Origin: Circinella umbellata | Taxonomy: Eukaryota; Mucoromycota; Mucoromycetes; Mucorales; Lichtheimiaceae | Length of the DNA: 64,000 nt | Assembly (NCBI GenBank): GCA_025093555.1 | Contig: JAIWNF010000006.1 | Span: 1 to 64,000, forward strand | Direction of reading: 5' to 3' | Shown here: one piece after another, positions 26,001 through 37,995 of the stretch | How positions within the stretch are numbered: the stretch's first letter is position 1 | How the letters are laid out: each line of letters starts with the position of its first letter | Position numbers and translations under genes: made by a program | Notes under the pieces: generated by a model | Seen by the model: only the letters and a program-made list of their open reading frames with translations | Databases searched by the model: none | What the model was told of the DNA's origin: nothing

Positions 26001-28157
26001 ATTTTATAGCAGAGGAAAATGAATTGATCACATCCAGTATAATAAGTTGAATGGGATTTTATCTGATATCGGAAAGATGATACGTTATAAGTAATGTCAT
26101 AATGATAACTATCATGAGAATTGACAAGAAAATATATGTAATTTGATAGAATTTTCAGTACTTTTAATGATAGATGCGACGTTGTATAAGTATTTTATAA
26201 AGTTAAATTTGAGATTTGTAATATAACACTGAGCTACACCAAAATATGCCTATACTATGTTCATCTTGATAACATTCAAAATGGTGGCAAGGAAATAGAT
26301 AGGTAAAAAAAAAACTATTAAATGGCTATAGTTGATTCAAATCACGCGCATTTGAAATATTTGATCCTATGTATATCTGAAAATATGTAGAATATAAAAT
26401 CCTTGTCTTATTAATGGAAGTGTCCATCACTGATGCTATACATGGAAGATAAAAAGTCATACATATATATATCTCCGGATGATTTCATTGATTAAAAATA
26501 TTAATTGAACAACGTTTACTTTAACAACCAGTCCATGGTCTTATATAATGGCTGAGTACCTGTTCATATAACACTCGGTCGGCGCGATTTTTTTTTGTTA
26601 AGGGAGGAAGTCCGAATCACATTCGCGTAATAATTTATCAAGCTTATTGAAACATCACTCATAGCAAAGTTCGTCAACCATTATGTTAATTTGAGTTATT
26701 ACTTAAACAGCTATAAAGAATACGCTTTTGATTGGTAGTATGGGATTAAAGATAACCTATTCACGGAAATACAAATATGTAGTTTAAATCTCTGACTATT
26801 TTTTTTTTACAAAAATTATCATGACGTGGATAGCAACAGCAAATTAATGATATAGTAGGCTCAATGCAGAAGAATCTGTTCAAAATTAGGCAGCATTACT
26901 ACCCTGTTACTGCATTATACAAACACAATAAATTAAAATTGCTTTATGACTCGTCGAAGTGCTGCAATTTTATACTAAAATTATTTTTTTTCTTAAAAGA
27001 TTATTAAATTCCATATTGGAAAAGAAGCGTGGCGCATGAATTTTTTGCCGGCTTGTCAAACAATCGTATATCCAATTACAACCACAATTTCTCTGTTAAG
27101 ATCCAAACCAAAGTAACCAATTCACATGCTTAAATCCATCTTTGAATAACTCACCGGGTAGAGTCAATTGATCAATTGTTGAAGGAGGACCTTTTGTTGT
27201 TCCTTTTTAAAAAGAAGAAATCTCTTCACGATCGATAATGGTCAAGCTTTACCAGACACCCAAATTTGAAACTGTATTGGGAAGCTCACTGAAGTATTAA
27301 ATGTGAAATTTTAGATGAAAATAGCATTGGAACCATTGATAATACGATGGTACCTATCAGGGATGGTACTCTGTGAAATCAAGCGCTGTGAAAGCCAAGA
27401 AAATAAAAAAGAACAATCCAGTCATCAAGTAAACCAGTCCATGAAAGAAGCACACATATAATGTAGTAAAGAGCAAGATTTCTTTGAACAAAAGTTAACG
27501 GACCTAATAAAGTATTTATTTTTACACTGTCACTATTAACGAATCAATCAATTGAAAAAATAAAGTTGTTAGTAAAGTTATCTATGAAGAAGGGCTTTTT
27601 TTTTACTGTAGTGCTAGTAGTACGTAGTAGCTATGCTCTTCGATTTATATAATAACCGTTTTGTTGTCCCTCTCTCTCTCACTCTCTGTCAATTTTTATT
27701 TATATTGTCATTCCAATGTGAGTTATATATCAGTAACACTACAATAATTGGTAATATGTAGTCCACGTTTTTGCCAAAGATAAGGAGAGGATAATAAGCA
27801 TAAAAAATCACTTAGTCCCGGTAAGTGAAAATTTGAAAGAGTAACAGACTTGAACTACGCTCTCTTTCTTCTTTCTTTTGCTTTCTTTTATACTTTCTTT
27901 ATAAACCTTTTCGTGAATCAATCAAAAACTTTTTTTACTCTATCTTTATACTGTATTATTTTTTTTGTGGAAATTTGATAATAAATAAAATAGCAGTTAG
28001 GTTCCATCTTTGTTTTAATATATTCAACTCTCGTTCTTAACAAAAGGTATACTTGTTTTTTGATTAAACAAAAACTTCCATTAAAGAAAAAAAAACTTTT
28101 TTTTTCGCGTTTTTTTCATTGAATATTTTTTGTTTACTTTATTTATAAAATAGAATC
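23001..28157. other. 5.2-kb gene-free region upstream of TUP1
   Basis: I found no supportable gene, tRNA or mobile-element coding sequence on either strand. Open frames at 24665-25080 and 25475-25735 have low-complexity or membrane-like composition without motifs. Local features are AT-rich tracts, a CT-rich run at 27670-27688 and poly-T blocks close to the TUP1 start (28097-28115). The length suggests a large regulatory region or decayed repeats. Confidence 0.45.
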
Positions 28158-30992
28158 ATGTCTGTGTATAGTCATCGTACTATGGTTCCACCACAAAATC
28201 GCATCATTGAGATGCTTGATGCTATTCGAGTCGAGTTTGAAACACTTTCTCAAGAAGCTTATGTATGCAAGACACAACGAGATGACTTCGAACATAAAAG
28301 TACGTAAAATAAAGCTATATGCCAATCTTTTCTCTCGATTTTATTGTAGACGTTGTTAAATCTTATTTTTATTATTTTTAGTGAATACCCAGATTCAAGA
28401 AATGAATAACTTTCAACAAAGTCTTCACGATTTGGAACGAGCACAACAAACAATAAAAGATCAGTATGTGTTTTTTTTCAATGTTTTGAGGGAGGATTTG
28501 GATTTTTTTGTGTGGATCTCAAGTGTGTGTTATCTTTGCGTTGGAAAATTAATATTTATGTATAAAAAGATACGAAGAAGAAATTGCAAGGTTACGACAG
28601 CAATTGGAACAAGCGCAACAAGCGCGTGGAGGTGGAGGAGGTGGAGGAGGAGGGCCTCAGCAACAATCACTCCAGCAACATCGACCACCACCGCCACGTA
28701 CACAACAACAACCTTCTACACCTGCTGCACCTAGCCCACATCATCATTCACAACAACAAGGTGGTCCACCTAATATTGGCCCAGGTTCATCAAATTATTT
28801 TGGTGGTATAATGAATACACAACAACAGCAACAACATAACGGCAGTAACAATAATAGTACTAATAACAATTCTAACCCACCTCCATCTTCTCATGGCTTA
28901 GCTGCACCACCTCAATCATCTCATTCTCAAATGCATGATTCCCAACAACAACAGCAACATCATCAATACCCAGGCTATCCCCCATCACAGCAGCAACCAC
29001 CACCACCACCTACAAGTTCAGCGGGTTATATGAATGGATCGCCCAATATACACCCTCCACAACAGCCACAATCAGGTCCAGGTATGTATGGAGGAAGAAT
29101 GCCAACATCCCCTGCTCCTGGTCCGTACCCACGACAAGAACATGGTAAGTTATTAATTTCTGTATATATATCTGAAACGAAAATGAATATTCTAAACTAA
29201 TTCTTGATCTAAAACCACTTAGGTAGCTATGGTTACCCACCGCGTGCAGGTGCACCAGGGACCCCAACTTCACAGCCATCACCTGCATCACACCATCCAC
29301 AAATCGAAAGTCCAGACAAACGAAAGTCTCAAGCTGGATTGGGCGTTATGCCAAGTAGTCGGTCTTCTGGAAGCATTTCAAAAATGGGAGAAAGAGGTGC
29401 ACCACCACATCCAGGTACACCTGGTGTACCTGGTAGTGGCGCTTTTACTGAAATGGATCCCGAACAAGTCCCTCCAAATATGAAAATTGAAGGTCAAGAT
29501 TGGTTTGCTTTGTAAGTTATTATCTTATTGATGGTTATTGCAGTTATTATTTTTGCACTATAAACAAACAAACAAGTATGTTTGTACTAAACTGACTGTT
29601 TATTCTTATAAGGTTCAATCCCAAAGTGGCACGATATTTGAATGTGAATTTAGTACATACACTTGACCACGCGAGTGTTGTTTGTTGCGTCAAGTTTAGT
29701 GCAGATGGTCGGTATTTAGCAGCAGGATGTAACCGCAAAACATATATTTACGACGTCAAAACTGCTCAGCAAATTCGGTATGTTTATGTCTCACACCACT
29801 TTGTACAACTTAGTTAAATGAACTATATAAAATCGTCTGCTATTTTTATTTGGATATTTTGAGCTGACGACAACGCGAACAATTTTATATTATAATTATA
29901 GTGTATTACAAGACGATAACGTACAAAAAGATGGTGATTTGTATATTCGTTCCGTATGCTTTAGTCCAGATGGCATGTATCTGGCAACAGGTGCTGAAGA
30001 TAAACAAATCAGAGTGAGTAGAAAAATGAATAAAACAAGAAATTAAGAAAAAGAAGATGGTGGTCATTTTTATTCATTTACGTTTGCACACAAAAAAAAA
30101 ATGAAAATAAAAATATAGATTTGGGATATTGCAAATGGACGTATTCGTAGTCGCTTACCTGGTCACGAACAAGATATTTACTCTCTTGATTTTAGTCGCG
30201 ATGGTCGTATTGTCGTTTCTGGTTCTGGCGATCGTACAGTACGAATATGGAGCATGATGGAAGACAAATGCTTGCATACACTGCAGATCACAGATCCTGA
30301 TCAAAAGGACCCTGGTGTAACAAGTGTAGCAGTTTCCCCTGATGGTCGTCTCGTGGCTGCAGGTAGTTTGGATAAGATGGTCCGTGTATGGGATGCACAT
30401 ACAGGTCACCCATTGGAACGTCTTGAAGGGCATAAGGATAGTGTATACTCGGTAGCTTTTATGCCAGATGGTCGACGTTTAGTGAGTGGAAGTTTGGATA
30501 AGACATTGAAACTTTGGGAATTGGGTACAAATGAAGGTCGTGGGCTTGGAATGGAACGAGATCGAAGTAAAGGACCGTGTAAAATGACATTTACAGGACA
30601 CAAGGTAATAATAAATTATATAGCACCAATAGGAATTTCATCTATAATCAGCTTAGACACTAATATAATATTTTTTCAATAGGATTTTGTCTTGTCCGTT
30701 GCTTGTACACCTGATGGTCGTTGGATTGTTTCTGGATCTAAAGATCGCGGAGTCCAATTTTGGGATCCACGGACAGGCCAAACTCAATTTATGCTTCAAG
30801 GTCATAAAAACTCAGGTAATGCTGTCGTTAAAGTATAAATTTTTAAAATTATCCATGCTAATAACAATTTCTAATGTACTTTACATAATAGTCATTTCCG
30901 TTGCTATTAGTCCTAGTACAGGTCGCCCAGTGTTTGCTACGGGCTCGGGAGATAATAGGGCACGTATTTGGAGTTATGATCCGATTGGATAA
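28158..30992 (+). CDS. TUP1: Tup1-type general transcriptional co-repressor
   Basis: Nine exons (28158-28299, 28382-28463, 28570-29144, 29223-29511, 29613-29777, 29902-30013, 30119-30604, 30683-30815, 30892-30992) give 694 residues. The N-terminal about 95 residues form the tetramerising coiled coil ([20 protein letters not shown]). Then come a nine-Gly run and a long Gln/Pro/His-rich linker. From residue about 363 there are seven WD40 blades, e.g. [60 protein letters not shown] and [18 protein letters not shown] at the C-terminus. Tup1 with Ssn6/Cyc8 represses gene sets controlled by sugar, mating, iron and morphogenesis signals. The large upstream gap fits a regulated gene. Confidence 0.96.
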
Positions 30993-33538
30993 TGAATCCA
31001 TGCATTCAGAATCTTTTTCTTTTTCTTTTTTTCTATTTTGCATCACAACCACAACAAACAAAACAACAAGAAAAACCCTGTTTTCTCTCTCTTATTTCTT
31101 CTCTTATTTTAATCCCTCCTCTCGCTCTCAATTTAGCCACAATAGCAAACATATACATAAAAAAAGAAAAATTTGCGTTTGATCATTCTAAGCTAACCTT
31201 ATTGATTAATGGCGACGTTTATAAATGTTTGATATTCTAGTGTTACAATTTTTCATAATCTTTATAAAGTGTACATTTTTGTTGGTTACACACGATTGTT
31301 GATGTGCTTATTCTCTCTTATTTACTTATTTTTTTTTGCCCCTTATGCTCGCCATTTCACGCCATAATTTAAAAGGACTAATATATTACATTGATACTCG
31401 TAAATAAACCTCCCAGAATTAGCTGCATTCATCCGAGGCTAAAAGATTCCGATACAGTTACACTACACCAGCTCCTATAAGACTAACATTAATTAAAGCA
31501 TAAGATAGAAAAAGTGGCGATATGGTGAGAATTATGAAGAAGTTGAATACAACAATAGATGCACTACTCACGTCCGTTTATAATTAAACCTAATGAAACC
31601 AGGCAATGGAGTATTGTTTCCAAGGTTATATATCATAAACTAAACTTGTGCATGCTCCGCCAATAATTGACATATCGAAAACCACTATGAAAGTGCTACG
31701 TACAACGAGTTAAAAAAAAACTGCACAGCATTAGAGGATATACCTGATTATAGTAGCGATAAATTACTTACCGATAAAATGAATCGTTGAAGGAACTGTA
31801 ATATGTCTTATTAAAAAAAATATCCATCCATTTAAAACAATAATCGGCACTAGAGGTGGTCTTCTTCGTCCCGTTCTGTTTCAATTATATTTGTTATCGG
31901 TTGCTGCCCTTGTTGTACTGCTGTCTTCTACGAAGTATTATCACTATTATACTCGATACTGATGGCTTTTCAATAATGAAATTTTGATAACGAACTCTAA
32001 AGATCGCACCAATAACTGTTTCAATACTTTGTGCAAAAAAACTTATGCCAATTTGTTGCACATCCAAATAAAAACATCGTTTATTCAAACAAGGAACATT
32101 GATAGTATAGCAAGAAAAAATCATGATACGTATAAGGGTTATTGATTAACATACCCAAGAAGACATATATTTGTAATAGGGAGCGATCAGGCTCTTGAAG
32201 ATCTGGAATCTTTTTAAAACAGCTTTTGCCGCACCGTGAGGTCTTCTCTCTTGTTTTAATTATTTACTCCTGCTATTGAAATATATTATACCTACTAACA
32301 TAGCGCCATGAAAGTTGCTGGGTAATAGTACCTCCAAGGATTGGTCCTAATTTAACAAATACTCTGTTTTCTATATTATTATATACACAATATATCTAGC
32401 TTGTCTACACGTAAGATTAAGTATTTATCTGGTATTATTGTTTGCTCTATAATTATACATTTCTGGGGTCAATATCTAGCTGATTATGGCCTTGCATAAA
32501 TATGTAGCAATATATAGTTATATATTTTCTGATCAATCATTTTACTGACTAGTTATTTCAGGATCACTGCCGCCAGTGTTTTGGACCATTCTTATTACGA
32601 TAAGAGCGTAACTATTTGATGATAATGTAATAACAGTACATACCGAGATGTCAACTATGTCTTCTGTAAATAGAATATATTGCGTTCGAAAGGTTTATTT
32701 ACCTATATAATTACTTGCTTGTTTGAAGATTTAACTTAGCGTACTAATTCAAATAATTTAAGTATCATGGAATACATAATTACATATATTCATTAAAGCT
32801 TTTTTCAACAATGTAACTTAAAACATAGCTTACACATTTGTCGCCTGTTGTGTAATATTAACCCACTAGGCTGTCACTAAAATGAAATATATTAAAGATA
32901 CCGTTAAAAAGTTGTGAATGATTAAGTTATTATACGTCTATCTCTTTGTGATTTAATATGCTATATACTTTATAGTACTTCGAAACAGTACTACATGACT
33001 ATTAATTATACGTAGATTTGTAAAATTTCATCAACTTAAATTTCTGAAACTTCACTAGTAGCATCAAATAGTGGTTCATCCGAATAACGGTGGGTCGGTT
33101 TGTTATTGCTAATGCGCACAAAGTTTAGCTTCATCCAGTCTAATATCCATAAAAACGAAGCAACTGTTATGTAGTATAGAAATAATTGACTCCTTATAAT
33201 ATTGTATATGAGTTTTTTATATATGATAGAAAATTTTAAATACTGGGAATAGATATAAGACCGTATAATCTTGAAAGACTACTTCTAGAATCTTAAGTAT
33301 ACCAAATTATCTTTTTCCCGGTACAAATATAAGCAGCTTCTATTTATTCTTTACATACAATGTTTATAATCACTCCTATTTGAATTAAAGCTATATACAT
33401 GCTACGTAACAATATTTTAAGGTAATAGTATACTTTAATATCATAAATATAATATCCCTAATACTTTATTAGGATGATAGATTAGATATGTCATTGATAT
33501 TGCTATAAAAACAGCTAGTATAGTATTTTACTTGTATA
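30993..33538. other. 2.5-kb AT-rich intergenic region
   Basis: No supported gene. A minus-strand open frame at 31894-32124 has plausible composition but no motif, splice context or start that I trust. The remainder is very AT-rich with many stops in all frames, like decayed repeat DNA. Confidence 0.45.
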
Positions 33539-35656
33539 AAAAAACTGCCCACTATTATTTTTTACCATGGAGAGACGTGGAGGGTACCAAAGGCCTGACA
33601 TAGCTATCTCCCTCCCCTGGGTAAGGTTCTAACGGATTCGGCTCCTTTTAATGGCTTCGAAATTCTATAAAAAGCCAAAAAGGAAATAGACACTTCATTG
33701 GGTACAATATATATTGGACAGTGTTTGGTCATTCGCTGACACTTGAAATAGTACGTATACGTTTGCCTTTTGATTCATTCACTAAAAAAAGAACGTTTAT
33801 TCATTTGCATTTCAAATATGTGCTTGTCTTTGATCCGATTAGTAAGCAAGGATCACTTGTACATTGACACGTAAAATATTGGTTTGTTTACTCATACGTA
33901 TGATCATTAAATATAAATTAACATATATCTTTTTAAAATGAAATAATACATTAATCACTATACTACTACTTGTAATATAACTATATAAAAAAACTACTTT
34001 TCATCATCGTCATTATTTTTTGACAAGGAGCAAGAGAAAAGTGCAAATCAACCATTACTTCAATCTCTAACTGTTTTCCTGATCTTACACCGGCGAACAC
34101 TGAGGGAGTCGTGAAAATGTCATCATTTTTGGCAAAATGACGGAGCTGAGAGGTCAGCAGTATCGAATTTGGTATCAACAATTTCCGATGGCAAAACCCT
34201 GACTGACTACGTACCGGCTTATCCTTACGAAAGGAGAGTTTGGTAATACAGCAAAACATCCTTTTGAAATTTTTTTTGATCAAAATAATTATTACATCAA
34301 AGTATTTACCCTTGATTTTCCAACAAAGTCGCGTAGTATATAGAGGTTTTTTCCCCTTTATCATTCAGAGCATCGACACAAAAGTTTATTTCATTGAACG
34401 AAACACGCCTTTAACCGATCTAAAATACTGTTATAAAAAATAGATGTGCGACGATTACCAACTGTAGCAGTGTACTTTTGATAAAAATGCATTATTTTCG
34501 ATATAATTAGTTTGTTATAAAAATGCACATATTTATAGCAAATAAACTCTTTTAGCAATATAATTACCAGCTGAACTACGTCACTCAGGTTTGATACAAT
34601 ACGGTATGAAAAACCTTTCCTTCTTTTTTATTAGCTTCCATTGCTAGAGACAATGTAAGTTTATAGGTAACTTGCATTGTGAAGTCGAAAAGCCATTTTA
34701 TTTATAGTAATCTTACGCGGTCTTGTGCAAAACGTAATCTCGGTCCTCTCATGAAAATCTGACAACTCTTCAATATCTTCATTTGCTGATGAATAATTAG
34801 ATAAAGAAGAAGAATACGTACTCATTATTTGGCTTAAAGTATGTTTCTTGACTAGACGTTATTACATTGTTACGTATCTAATAATACTATAGATACATTA
34901 TTTATGTCAATATTAATCTTTAACACTTATTATTCTTCATATAAAGAGTATCGCCTCTACTATTTTTTTTGTAGTAAACAGTCATTCTGCTAAACTTGTA
35001 GATATTAAATAGCTTGATTTTTATTCTGTCTCTGCCCAAAAGCACCCCAAAGGACACATCTACTTCCTCATTTGGGTGAAACTAGGTATGTGGTTTCTGA
35101 ATTCATAATTATCAGGCATGATAAATAAAAAAATCACAAGATTTTCCAAAATAAGCAGAAGAAATAAGATTTATTGAAAAGCTCAATTTATTTCTTGTGA
35201 TCATCTCATTTCCGATGTCGCATATTTATAATTACTGTAGGTCTGAAAGTACAATAAGAAAAGAATTTACTCCTGTAACACCTGTATTTTTGTTACTATT
35301 GAGGGCTGTTTATTTGGTGGTTAGTGTTTACGTAAAAGAAAACAAAAAACAAAAAACAAAATAAAAGTACCCTCTTCAACTTCAAAAATTACTCGGCTAT
35401 ATTTTTTTCGATCAAAACAAATATTATATATAAAGTAAAGCATATTTGATTCCTCTCTAGTCAGAGAAAGATGTCATTCACAATTGATGTAGTTGATGAG
35501 TTTAAAATGAAAAAACGACAATGACTGGTGTGTTTGTCTCTTGTATCCCATGTAGGACAATCATGGAAATATGCCTCTGGTTGGCATCAGGTAGAGCTGG
35601 ACGGCTCAAATAGTTTGGGAAGCCAAACTAAGGTGGGCAGTCTTTGTGATGACTGC
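33539..35656. mobile_element. TIR DNA element, copy 2 (about 2.1 kb)
   Basis: Second copy of the element at 14955-16656. It begins AAAACTGCCCAC (33541-33552) and ends with GGTGGGCAGTCTT (35633-35645), again inverted repeats. Blocks such as ACCATGGAGAG near 33565, TTTGATCCGATTAGTAAGCA near 33831, the CATCATCGTCATTATT block near 34002, and GTTTGGGAAGCCAAACTA near 35613 align with copy 1 in the same order. It carries about 1 kb (roughly 34070-35080) that copy 1 lacks, with a minus-strand open segment at 33981-34364 of unknown nature. No intact transposase is visible, so it is non-autonomous or dead. Confidence 0.7.
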
Positions 35657-35957
35657 TCTACTATTCAACACAAGTAGATTTTCAAGCTTGTTTCAGTAAT
35701 ACAATATTTTTTCCTGTGCAGACTTAAATATATATATAAAAAAAAGCAGTGCCATGACAACCCTCCATCTCATTTGGTATGATCAAGTAAATGGCACGGA
35801 GTTGTAAAAATCATGATAATAAAGATTATCTTTCTTTTCTCTCGCAGTAACGCTTATCATCTCTTGATACACTGAATCATTTTAATTTTTTTTTATCTTA
35901 CTCGAATTGAAACATCCTTAATATTAATGTATTTTGTAAAACAGGAATAGAAATACT
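35657..35957. promoter_or_regulatory. Upstream flank of the sulfotransferase gene
   Basis: No gene. A TTTCTTTTCTCTCGCAGTAA block at 35830-35849 recurs before the paralogous pseudogene (TTTCTTTTTCTTTTCTCTCGCAGCAA near 45357-45382). It is either conserved promoter sequence or the acceptor end of a leader intron. Confidence 0.45.
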
Positions 35958-36981
35958 ATGGCACCCCTTAAGATTATAGGCGCCGGAATGGGAAGAACAG
36001 GTGAGTTTGATATTTATATTTAGTTTATAAGAAACAACAAGAGACATATGATTCGATTTAATAATTACTTATTACATACAATATTTTTCTATTTGTTTGA
36101 ATAGGCACAAGCAGCTTACGTGAGACTTTAAACATTTTTGGGTATTGCTTTTATAACATTTTTCTGTACTTTGTGAGAAAAGTAGTTCTATATATTAATA
36201 GCAAAAGGAACGTCGTATTTAGGTATAAAACACACCACATGCATGCTTTTAATGAAGAACGGCGCCGTCCTGATATGTTTGTTGAAGCATATGAGTATCC
36301 CGAAAGAGATATAGATTGGGATTATATCTATGAAGGATTTGATGCAGCCGTTGACTGGCCTACATGTTCGTTTGTTGAGCCCCTAATGAAAAAGTATCCA
36401 GAAGCCAAAGTGATCTTGGCTTTACGTGATGTTGAAGATTGGTAGTTATTTTTATATATACATAAAAGCAACTTTTTTGTTTATAAACAACGGAAAATTA
36501 TTATTATTCTGTGCTAACTAAGAGCTATATCTACAGGTATCGATCAATGGCAAATACTATATATCGAAAGCACACAGCGTTACGTCTAGCTCATGACAAT
36601 TCGCCTAAAGGACGCATGATCAGAAGAGTTCCTCTTGATGGCGCATTAGAAAAGCCAGAGGTCTTTGAAGATGAAAAAGTAATAAAGCAAAAGTTCAATC
36701 AACATGTTCAATGGGTCAAGAAAAATGTACCAGAAAATCATTTCTTGATTATGAATCTTGGGGAAGGATGGGAACGGCTTTGTCAGTTTTTGAATAGTCC
36801 AATCCCACATGCGGCGTATCCTCATTCTAATACCACAGCGGATATGCATGTTTTGATAGAAAAAAGCAAAATCCGAATCGACTACCGCTTGGTGGGAAAA
36901 GGTGAGATCGAAAAGGGGGCCATCTCTAATATTACTCCAAACGACAGCAATGTCAAAACTGTAATTTCTAGTACTGCATAA
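35958..36981 (+). CDS. P-loop sulfotransferase-family protein
   Basis: Four exons (35958-36000, 36105-36141, 36223-36441, 36537-36981) encode 247 residues. The PAPS-binding-type P-loop is GAGMGRTGTSSLRETL (residues 8-23). Other family marks are YKTHHMHAF, VDWPTCSFVEPLMKKYPEAK, VILALRDVEDWYRSM (the 3'-phosphate-loop region) and FLIMNLGEGWERLCQFLN near the C-terminus. This matches the Sulfotransferase_4-type proteins common in fungi, which are predicted to transfer sulfate from PAPS to a small hydroxylated acceptor; the substrate is unknown. A pseudogene paralogue lies at 45422-46316. It lies upstream of a P450 in the same orientation. Confidence 0.85.
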
Positions 36982-37995
36982 AACAAATAATATAATTCTC
37001 TTTTCAATAGAGTAGACATAAAAGCCAGCGAATAAATAATTCTTGTCTCTCTTCATCAGACTCTTGCAAACCTTTTCTCTTTTTTTTTTTTTTTTCGTTT
37101 ACTCAATTTTTTTTTCAGGCTATCATCGATTCTATCATTGTTAGTGCATGGTTCTGAGAACAAAAATAATAACCCGCAATAACTAATCAGTAACCTTGCA
37201 TTTTTATACAAAAATAAAGCTGAAAAAGTCTAATTGGGGCTACTGATCGAGTTTAAGCCCATTAGCATTCAAGTTTGCCAAATTTCAGTTTTTATAACTT
37301 TTAAAATAGTCATTGCATCAGTTTATATAAAGGAGTAAGAGGTACGATTATAGTATAGCAGCTGATATGTTCTATCTCACCTTTATCTGATATATAAAAA
37401 AACACATCAAAAGAAATCAAAACTAAAAGTGCATATCATATTGTAGAATAAAAATTGTATTTAGAGTAAGTGGCGTAGATTACTTACATAATATCGGTAT
37501 GTATACATAGTACATTTAAGCCATTGTTATAGCTAAAATAAAAAATAGAATGTTTTCATTTAACATTTTGTATTGCTAAAGGATTATATCTGTACTAGAA
37601 AATAGCAAGGCGGAAGTTTTTTTTTATTATTGCCCCCAGCCGTTTTTTTTTTACAGAGAACATGAAAATATTTCAGCTATCATGTAGATGATGATATCAT
37701 GGGTATTCTTTTATTTCAACTGCAATCTTTAAATACTTCATGTTTATGTCGTTTCTAATACTCATGCAATTTCGATGATAAAAAAGGAGAAGGGAGGTTT
37801 GTTCTCATGTGTGGATCAGTCCTTGCATATGCGGTTCATGCATACCAAAATTAATACCATTATATCTCACATCCCCTTGTTTCCCCGCTTACTGAATTTC
37901 CAGCTGTTTTTATGTTGTTTTTTTTGGCAGTTTTTTTTATCAATACCACATTTCTTTCTGCTTCTTTCAGTGGTAATAATACTTTTTGACACAGT
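36982..37995. other. Intergenic region between sulfotransferase and P450 genes
   Basis: No gene seen. AT-rich with poly-T tracts at 37080-37095 and 37618-37651. The last part is presumably the P450 promoter. Confidence 0.45.

Noticed and set aside
28584..28811. Alternative-frame ORFs over the TUP1 linker and the RPO41 C-terminus
   Set aside because: They are shadows of the repetitive Gln/Pro and Lys/Glu codons of the real genes.
31894..32124. Minus-strand 76-codon open frame
   Set aside because: Plausible composition but no recognisable domain and no neighbouring exon could be joined to it.
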